NCBI RefSeq assembly: GCF_014207535.1
Contig: NZ_JACHGK010000003.1
Coordinates: 186,001-250,000 of the forward strand
Direction: 5' to 3'
Length of the DNA stretch: 64,000 nucleotides
DNA from: Bacillus benzoevorans
GTDB lineage: Bacteria; Bacillota; Bacilli; Bacillales; Cytobacillaceae
Shown: piece after piece, positions 58,858 through 64,000 of the stretch
Layout of the letters: every line of letters starts with the position of its first letter
How positions within the stretch are numbered: position 1 is the first letter of the stretch
Notes under the pieces: model-generated
Told to the model about the DNA's origin: nothing
Seen by the model: only the letters and a program-made list of their open reading frames with translations
Databases searched by the model: none
Translations under genes and position numbers: made by a program

Positions 58858-59867
58858 AGCTTCACTTCCCCCACCTTCATGATTCTAATCAATTCGTTAT
58901 CCTTTAGTTTTCTTAATTCCGGAGTTGGTCCTGTGACTACTGCTCCATAGACTTGGATCCCATTTTTCTCGATATACGGGATTCTTTTTTTTAAAGCTAG
59001 CGATCTTGCCCGTGATATTTTCTCGGCTGTTTTTTCATCCTTGGCAAGGAATTTTAAACTATCTAAGAATACTTTCTCATTTGATTTACCTCGTCCATTA
59101 AATGGTGACCATGTAGTGGTATCGACCTGCAGCGGATAGCCGATTGGCGCAACCGAAGATCCCGCTTCATATAAAATCTTATCCTCAAGCCCCGTATCAA
59201 CAGCTGCCCATCTTACCTCGACATTGTTTCCAAGCTGTTTTTCAAGCTCCTCCGGTTTCATTACTTGATTCAAAGAAAGATATATTTCCCCCACCGTTCC
59301 ATCCGGCAGATGTTCGAGAATCTCCCAGTCCGAATGGACGTTTTTGCCATATGGCCCGTCCGGATGATAAAGCATGTCGGTCTCCATGTCTCCCGTAATG
59401 GGAAGCGGCCTTTCCAGTTTCATATCCCGCTCAGGAAAATTTGGCTGATCCAAGGCAAAATTAACCGAGTAATCCCCTGCTTTATAATCTGCTTTCCCAA
59501 TCCGCTTAAACACATCAAAATAAAGATTCATTGTAAAAAATCCGATATCCTCTTCTAACTCCATCTCTTCTACACTCATATTTGGTTCCGTTACATAAAT
59601 AGTTTTTGTGGCGATGTCAATGAGATGGTTCGCTTTTCCGCCAATCGCGTAATACAAATAACTGCTTAACGTAAGCACTGGCACAATTAGTAATAATACA
59701 GCGAGGCTGATCATAATATTTGTCATAAATGCATGATTTCTTCCCATTTTAATCAGTCTTTTTTGCTTTTGTTCCGATACCTTATAGCTTTTTTCATAGT
59801 CTTGCATCGATTCATTTAAAAAAGATTGATAAAGTTCCTCATCGTTTTGCTTTTGCTCTTTATCCAT
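58842..59867 (-). CDS. Anti-sigma factor (sigma factor regulator N/C-terminal domains)
   Basis: A single-pass membrane protein of 341 residues. The N-terminal 50 residues are cytoplasmic and bind the sigma factor; the helix NIMISLAVLLLIVPVLTLSS crosses the membrane at about 50-70. The outer domain includes TIYVTEPNMSVEEMELEEDI and a C-terminal IQVYGAVVTGPTPELRKLKD. It is coupled by an eight-base overlap to the ECF sigma gene. The signal is unknown. Confidence 0.85.
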   Translation of the reverse strand: MDKEQKQNDEELYQSFLNESMQDYEKSYKVSEQKQKRLIKMGRNHAFMTNIMISLAVLLLIVPVLTLSSYLYYAIGGKANHLIDIATKTIYVTEPNMSVEEMELEEDIGFFTMNLYFDVFKRIGKADYKAGDYSVNFALDQPNFPERDMKLERPLPITGDMETDMLYHPDGPYGKNVHSDWEILEHLPDGTVGEIYLSLNQVMKPEELEKQLGNNVEVRWAAVDTGLEDKILYEAGSSVAPIGYPLQVDTTTWSPFNGRGKSNEKVFLDSLKFLAKDEKTAEKISRARSLALKKRIPYIEKNGIQVYGAVVTGPTPELRKLKDNELIRIMKVGEVKLWNWK

Positions 59868-60351
59868 CTTGCCTCCTCCTTTCCTTTACCCTTTCAACTA
59901 CCTTTTTCCTTCCCCTTGATAAATGGCTCTTCAGGGTATTTATATTAAATTGCAGAATTTCAGCCGCTTCTTTTAAACTTACCTGGTGCAAATCACAAAG
60001 CAGCACTGCATGCATTTCACTCTCCTTTAAGGAATGAATATCGTTCATGAGTTCCCTAAAGCCTTCTTTCTCTAAAAGATCCATTTCCGGTGTTTTCATG
60101 TCCATTCGATTATGTACTTCATCGGTAATGACCAGCCTTTTATATTTTCTAGTAAAATCGATAAAAGCATGATAGGCCACTTTAAAGAGCCAAGGTTTAA
60201 TTTGGCTAATGTCATCTCCCGCTAACTGGAGAAACGCTCGGTAAAACGTCTCCTGAACTAAATCCTCCGCAGTATGATGATTCTTCGAAAGGGCAAATAA
60301 GTAGCGATAAAGATCATCTACATACACTTCAAACGCCTCATCTAAATCCAT
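59860..60351 (-). CDS. ECF-family RNA polymerase sigma factor
   Basis: A 163-residue sigma-70 family ECF protein. Region 2 includes HTAEDLVQETFYRAFLQ and IKPWLFKVAYHAFIDFTRK; region 4 is VSLKEAAEILQFNINTLKSH with LSRGRKKVVE. ATG 60351 is used, with a run of eight G just upstream. It is first in an operon with its anti-sigma factor. A likely self-recognised promoter lies 20-50 bases upstream. Confidence 0.9.
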   Translation of the reverse strand: MDLDEAFEVYVDDLYRYLFALSKNHHTAEDLVQETFYRAFLQLAGDDISQIKPWLFKVAYHAFIDFTRKYKRLVITDEVHNRMDMKTPEMDLLEKEGFRELMNDIHSLKESEMHAVLLCDLHQVSLKEAAEILQFNINTLKSHLSRGRKKVVERVKERRRQDG

Positions 60352-60372
60352 TTCCCCCCCCTTCACTCTACC

Positions 60373-60399
60373 CACGAAGCAACCTTATAAAAAGTTGCA
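60373..60399 (-). promoter_or_regulatory. Probable autoregulated ECF promoter
   Basis: On the minus strand TGCAAC (followed by TTTTT) and CGTG are 17 bases apart, matching the general ECF pattern TGAAAC-N16/17-CGTC. It lies 22 bases before the sigma start codon. Autoregulation is the rule for such operons. Confidence 0.55.
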
Positions 60400-60584
60400 A
60401 AATCGGAAAATTTTTAATTTTTCTATTTTTACTATAAAACTATTTTTGAGAAATGAAGTCTAAGCTAAAGTATCCACAAAACAGTTGGAGACCTCTAGCG
60501 AAATTGGCATCAATTGCAATAGGCTCCCTCCTAATAATTTACGCAAAAAAACTGGCAAAAAGTAATGCCAGCAATAAAATAATC

Positions 60585-60998
60585 CTATTTACCCCTATGT
60601 TTATTTTTAGCCTTCAGTATTTTTTTCTCTCTCTTATCCTGTTTCTGCTTGTCTCTAAGTTGTTTGTTTTTCATTACTTTTTCTTTTTTTCGCAGGTCAT
60701 ATTGTTCTTTGATTGCTTCTTGTGCTTTTGTAGAAACGCCCGCTTGCTTTATTTCTTTGGAAACTATTCTTTGAAGTCTTTTAGGGTTTATTTTCTTTTG
60801 AATATCTTGGTCAGCAATTAATCCCTTTTGCTTATTTCGCTCAATAAGAGACAACAAATCACTGTAAATAAATTCCAATACATCTTGGTCATTTGGTTCT
60901 GGGCCGAAAATATTCCGATAGGCTCTAAGGGTATTTCCATCTACTGTTTCCACAATACCTACATAAAATTGACCATCATAATAAATGGTTAGTTTCAC
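60585..60998 (-). CDS. yjdF: YjdF family protein (DUF2992)
   Basis: A 137-residue protein of the YjdF family. GTG 60998 (VKLTIYYDGQFYVGIVETVD) is chosen: GAGGAGGG lies 7 bases upstream and the N-terminus matches the family. The C-terminal third is a Lys-rich helix (KVMKNKQLRDKQKQDKREKK). The function is unknown; homologues are controlled by the yjdF riboswitch, which senses azaaromatic compounds. The leader here has the matching structure. Confidence 0.88.
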   Translation of the reverse strand: MKLTIYYDGQFYVGIVETVDGNTLRAYRNIFGPEPNDQDVLEFIYSDLLSLIERNKQKGLIADQDIQKKINPKRLQRIVSKEIKQAGVSTKAQEAIKEQYDLRKKEKVMKNKQLRDKQKQDKREKKILKAKNKHRGK

Positions 60999-61004
60999 TA
61001 TAGG

Positions 61005-61112
61005 TCCCTCCTCAAAAAAATATTGGAATGATGGACATCCCGAGGAGGGGAAGGTTACTGACAACTTCAAAGTTGCATTCGGACTACCAACCGAATCGTG
61101 TTTTTTCATTCC
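61005..61112 (-). ncRNA. yjdF riboswitch with Shine-Dalgarno sequestering platform
   Basis: On the minus strand the leader of yjdF begins and ends its core with GGAATGA (61112-61106) and TCATTCC (61031-61025), perfect complements. Inside are GCAACTTTGAAGTTGT-type and CGGTTGGTAGTCCG stems. Downstream CCCTCCTC (61049-61042) is exactly complementary to the ribosome site GAGGAGGG (61013-61006). Location before yjdF and the closing stem support the identity; I recall the motif but could not run a covariance search. Confidence 0.75.
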
Positions 61113-61213
61113 GTTTCCATTGTATAATTTTCCCAAAACTTTGAAAACCCTTTTGGTGAGTTTATTCCACAAATATGTACAGCGGTATTAAATCAAATAT
61201 AATGGCTATTTAG

Positions 61214-61247
61214 CAAAAAAAGTTGGGAGGTTGACCATCTCCCAACT
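61214..61247 (-). terminator. Strong hairpin with T tail upstream of yjdF
   Basis: AGTTGGGAG and CTCCCAACT form a 9-bp perfect stem; on the minus strand it is followed by seven T. It would stop minus-strand transcription from the accessory region before the yjdF leader. Confidence 0.75.
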
Positions 61248-61261
61248 ATAAAATCAAGCGA

Positions 61262-61397
61262 AGGCACTTGTGCAAACGCATTCAGAGGAATGTGATTCTT
61301 CGCAAATGTTCTGACACTACCTAGGAGTGAGGGTACTTTCGAGTGCCTTTGAAGTCGGTAGTTTAAGAACCTCGGTATTTCAATACCGAGAGGTTCA
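61262..61397 (+). mobile_element. IS200/IS605-type right-end / omega-RNA-like remnant
   Basis: A dense array of hairpins with no transposase gene. GCAC-TT-GTGC (61265-61274), CATTC-AGAG-GAATG (61280-61293), GGTACT-TTCG-AGTGCC (61332-61347) and a strong bulged hairpin from AACCTCGGTAT to ACCGAGAGGTT (61368-61395). The sequence order, ending GTCGGTAG-(N6)-AACCTCGGTAT, resembles the 3' ends of IS605-group elements that yield TnpB guide RNAs. The tnpA/tnpB genes are absent, so this is a solo end. Confidence 0.5.
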
Positions 61398-61590
61398 GAA
61401 TAACGGTTCTTCTTTATTAGATAATTTCAAAAATAGCGGCATTACAAACAGGACCACAATGATCAAAGAAAGTTCTAAAAGAAGTGTAGATTTTAATGAT
61501 AAATCAAACATTACAGAGAATGGTATAGTGATAATTGGCAATAGAACAAATAGAGTAATTTCCTGTTGGACAAATGATAATGATTGTGGG
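61395..61590 (-). pseudogene. Possible membrane-protein C-terminal remnant
   Basis: A minus-strand frame, open from a stop near 61596 to TGA at 61395, encodes hydrophobic segments (EITLFVLLPIITIPFSVMF, LIIVVLFVMPLFLKL). It has no start codon with a ribosome site and ends in the IS-like hairpin. It may be a gene fragment left by insertion or deletion. Identity unknown. Confidence 0.3.
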
Positions 61591-61685
61591 CTATGGTCTG
61601 ACTTTCATGGTATTACAATTTTGTTCCGTGATATACTACTAGGGATTTTTAAGCAAAACAATAACTGGGAAAAGGATGATGCAAA

Positions 61686-62105
61686 ATGGCATTAGGAGTT
61701 TATCTAAACTTTGAAAAGGAGTCAAGAGAAGTGATTGCATTTTATGAGCAAGTGTTTAATGCCAAATGTACGGATTTATTTACATTTGCAGATTTACCGC
61801 CAAACCCGGAATTTCCTGTAGCAAACGAGATAAAAGACTTAATCATGAATGCTAGTTTAATGATCGAAAATAATAAAGTCATGTTCTCTGATGTTCCTCC
61901 AAATATGGGACTAACCTTAAATATGGGAAACAATATCACGCTTGTCATTGATACACAAGATGAAGCAAAATTAACACAGCAATTCAATGATTTAGCTAAA
62001 GAAGGGAAAGTCATCATGCCATTAGATAAAACATTCTGGTCTGAAAAATATGGATACGTTATTGATAAGTACGGAATTGGCTGGCAATTTAATTTATCTA
62101 AATAG
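61686..62105 (+). CDS. VOC-superfamily protein (PhnB/YjdN-like)
   Basis: A 139-residue vicinal-oxygen-chelate fold protein. It begins MALGVYLNFEKESREVIAFY and continues EQVFNAKCTDLFTFADLPPN; the second half has NITLVIDTQDEAKLTQQFND and FWSEKYGYVIDKYGIGWQFN, typical of PhnB-type domains. AAAGGATGATG precedes the ATG. No metal-ligand His is visible at the usual first position (VYLNF instead of PYLxF with His), so enzymatic activity is uncertain. Confidence 0.78.
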   Translation: MALGVYLNFEKESREVIAFYEQVFNAKCTDLFTFADLPPNPEFPVANEIKDLIMNASLMIENNKVMFSDVPPNMGLTLNMGNNITLVIDTQDEAKLTQQFNDLAKEGKVIMPLDKTFWSEKYGYVIDKYGIGWQFNLSK

Positions 62106-62244
62106 GATGTTGTAAAACGATTAACAGGCAAAATCGTACATTTTAAAATGATCATGTTCAAGCTCTTAAATGATTAAAAATCCCAAAAAAATAAAGAAGA
62201 TCACAAATTATAGATGGCTAATACTGTGTGATCTTCTTTTATTA

Positions 62245-62532
62245 CTATTTCGACATAAAGCTACTTCTGCGCTGAATAAGGTTGCCGCATGTATCGTCGA
62301 ATACAGCTATTATGACTTCTCCCATTTCTGTCGGCTCCATAGTAAACTTCACACCTTTTTTCATCAAGCGATTATACTCTTTGTGAATATCGGCAACGCC
62401 AAACATTGTTGTTGGAATGCCGTCGGCAAATATTTTCTTTTGATATTCTTTGGCAGCAGGATGTACATTCGGTTCGAGCAGAAGCTCAGTACCGTCTTGT
62501 TCATCTGGGGAAACAAGCGTTATCCACCTAAC
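62245..62532 (-). pseudogene. Glyoxalase/VOC protein, C-terminal fragment
   Basis: On the minus strand a frame reads WITLVSPDEQDGTELLLEP then NVHPAAKEYQKKIFADGIPT and ends EVIIAVFDDTCGNLIQ before the stop. This is the C-terminal two thirds of a glyoxalase/bleomycin-resistance-type protein (the family ends DDTCGNLIQ). An in-frame TAA lies just upstream at about 62535, and the expected N-terminal metal-ligand segment is missing. A decayed gene. Confidence 0.7.
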
Positions 62533-62656
62533 TTAGTACGAATGATTGGAAAATAAGTTCCCACCCGTTCTCCTTCAATATTATTAAAAAGAGAGAATTC
62601 GTCCTGGACCTTTCAATTGGTAAAAATCAGGTAAATTTAAGTACCGTCCCCCTGAT

Positions 62657-63357
62657 TCACTTTTCAATTTCAAAGGTTACCTCTCCAACCCCGATTTCAG
62701 TGTTCACGTTCAAAATAACGTCCGCATCATCAAAGACCTCATTTACATAAACTCCATTCCCCCTCGAAATAAAGCCGGTTACGTTAGTCTCTGCAAGCCC
62801 TTTACTCGATATGATTTTCACACCCACCTTTGAAGGTAAAATGACAGTGGTTGAGCCAACGCCCGTCTCTATATTGGTTTCAAAACTTTTTTTCCAATCA
62901 CCGCCTAAATTAACGTTCAAATCCCCGACACCTGTCTCAATATCTAATCTTTCAAGTTTCAAACCCTGTAGATCAAGATTTGTATCAGAAGCACCTGAGT
63001 TTACTTCAAGATCTAACGGTATATCTTCAGAAAGCTTAGATCCCATTCATTTTTAAAATGACCAATATTCACAGCTGTAGAATCCTTTTGTTCAATGATA
63101 ATTTTGCCTTTATTCCCCTGATCCTTATAAGTAACCTTTGGTTTTAAGTCTTTTCCCTTATAGATAATACGTCCATCTAACCATTCTTTTGCACCATTAG
63201 AAACTGCTAATTCACCTGCACCTAAATTTAGTTCAATATTTAATTCTTTAACGTTATCTTTTTTTACAGAAATAATCTCTTCTTTTTCTTTACCCGGAAC
63301 AACAGGATTACAACCCGCTGTTGCCAATAATACCGATCCTAATATCAAACCATTCTA
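62657..63357 (-). pseudogene. Broken Toast_rack/DUF4097-like lipoprotein gene
   Basis: Two reading frames on the minus strand together make one protein. The first part (to about 63013) has LILGSVLLATAGCNPV, a lipobox, then beta-rich sequence. It continues in a different frame (63046-62657) with EDIPLDLEVNSGASDTNLDL and repeated ETGVGDLNVNLGG / ETGVGSTTVILPS strands. The frameshift lies in the overlap near 63013-63060. The signal peptide also lacks its own Met: an in-frame TAG lies before NGLILG. Two lesions make this a pseudogene. Confidence 0.75.
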
Positions 63358-63361
63358 AAAC

Positions 63362-64000
63362 TCAATCCTTATTTGGGCCATACACACGCTTATCGATGGA
63401 TGACTTCTCTCCAGCCAGTCGTTTTAATAAAGTTTGCTTCCAGTTTTCAGCGAGAAACGCACATGTGTAGAGATCTTTTGCAAGTTTTAAATCATCTGTT
63501 TTTACATGCATGACCTCATTACATTTAGCGATCGTCCATTGTGGATAGGGACGTTCCAGCAATGTCATCTCCCTTTCACCTTGTACAAAACCTTCCTTTA
63601 GAACTCGAAAATACCACCCTGTTCTTCCCGACCGCTGGATATGTAAAGCAAAGTCCAACATTTTAAAACGCCGCGCGGGTTTCCAACATGGTTGCCGTGG
63701 TTGTGATACTTGGATTACAGCATCACAGAATTGGTAGGTATCCCCTATGCAAACAGAGTGCTCATCCATCGAATGGACCGCTATGTTCTCTCCCATTGCA
63801 CCCATCCTCATTTCTTGTAAATCCAATTCTTCCTTCCAAAAGTCATAATGGATCGTGGGATAGGCAAAGATTGCTTTCTCAGGCCCACCATGGTTCTTTG
63901 TATCCGCCACTTCATCACCGGTTAAACCTGTTTTACTAAGCCATATTCTTTCATAAACACTATTTTTAAATATGCCGCTCTCCCATGGTTGCTCCATCCA
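63362..64000 (-). CDS. YiiM-like MOSC-domain protein, 5' end cut by window
   Basis: A MOSC-domain protein of the YiiM group, which binds a sulfur-carrier or molybdenum-cofactor-type ligand through a Cys. The piece includes WMEQPWESGIFKNSV, the core ADTKNHGGPEKAIFAY, GAMGENIAVHS and QVSQPRQPCWKPARRF with the conserved Cys. The open frame continues past base 64000 without a stop, so about 20 N-terminal residues are outside the window. It is next to the broken lipoprotein gene. Confidence 0.85.
   Translation of the reverse strand, partial: WMEQPWESGIFKNSVYERIWLSKTGLTGDEVADTKNHGGPEKAIFAYPTIHYDFWKEELDLQEMRMGAMGENIAVHSMDEHSVCIGDTYQFCDAVIQVSQPRQPCWKPARRFKMLDFALHIQRSGRTGWYFRVLKEGFVQGEREMTLLERPYPQWTIAKCNEVMHVKTDDLKLAKDLYTCAFLAENWKQTLLKRLAGEKSSIDKRVYGPNKD

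Noticed and set aside
60453..60821. Plus-strand ORF opposite yjdF
   Set aside because: It is antisense to the yjdF coding region, hydrophobic by complement of Lys-rich codons, and has no ribosome site.
61327..61695. Plus-strand ORF across the IS-like hairpins
   Set aside because: Its N-terminus is translated hairpin sequence and it has no conserved features or ribosome site; it overlaps the next gene start.
1..64000. CRISPR arrays, rRNA and tRNA genes, prophage or complete IS elements
   Set aside because: No regularly spaced repeats, no cloverleaf or rRNA sequence, and no complete transposase or phage structural gene was seen; xerD is the chromosomal housekeeping recombinase.

Overview
The window is chromosomal DNA of an endospore-forming, low-GC Gram-positive of the family Bacillaceae. 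Gene content and order match the Bacillus subtilis ypu, spoVA/spoIIA, yqk, yqj and yqi segments. There are long co-directional runs on the minus strand, strong GGAGG-type ribosome-binding sites, frequent GTG/TTG starts, the sporulation sigma factor SigF, two D,D-carboxypeptidases of the spore type and the MciZ division inhibitor. No rRNA, tRNA or CRISPR array was seen. I cannot name the species.

Layout. 1-6 kb: dacB (cut by the window edge), a superoxide dismutase, ypuI, scpB-scpA, ypuF, ribT and ypuA, then a structured Bacillaceae-type repeat. 6-15 kb: lysA; a spoVA operon containing only spoVAA, AB, AEA and AF (the usual spoVAC-AD-AEB core is absent); sigF-spoIIAB-spoIIAA behind a SigmaH promoter; dacF. 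14-23 kb: xerD-yqzK-fur, spoIIM, yqxK-nudF, mciZ, yqkE, yqkD, and a YolD/Y-family polymerase pair behind a LexA box. 22-32 kb: a MarR/MMPL efflux pair with its operator, a papain-like protein, an amino-acid ABC transporter, an MFS exporter with a PerR-like box, and several very small genes. 32-35 kb: a cadC-cadA metal-resistance operon whose cadA has an in-frame UGA exactly where the first Cys of the metal-binding CxxC should be.

35-42 kb: yqjQ, proI, namA, a MocR regulator, a GNAT enzyme, and an HxlR regulator with a YjbH/SpxH-like thiol protein. 41-53 kb: rnz, zwf, gndA, polY, a YqjE-type peptidase, the YqjD carboxyltransferase with methylmalonyl-CoA epimerase, prli43 and yqjA, in near-subtilis order. 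53-64 kb: an arginine-type ABC transporter, the bacilliredoxin BrxB, a sirtuin, an epimerase, an ECF sigma/anti-sigma operon, and yjdF behind a probable yjdF riboswitch. The last 3 kb is decaying accessory DNA: an IS200/IS605-type RNA end, a VOC protein, a VOC remnant, a broken lipoprotein gene and a truncated MOSC-domain gene.

The most interesting signal is the cadA UGA codon at 34575-34577. The sequence just after it can form a perfect 6-bp hairpin with a G at the start of its loop, placed as in bacterial SECIS elements. This makes a selenocysteine-containing (UxxC) cadmium/zinc ATPase a testable hypothesis, against the simpler options of a point nonsense mutation or a sequence error.
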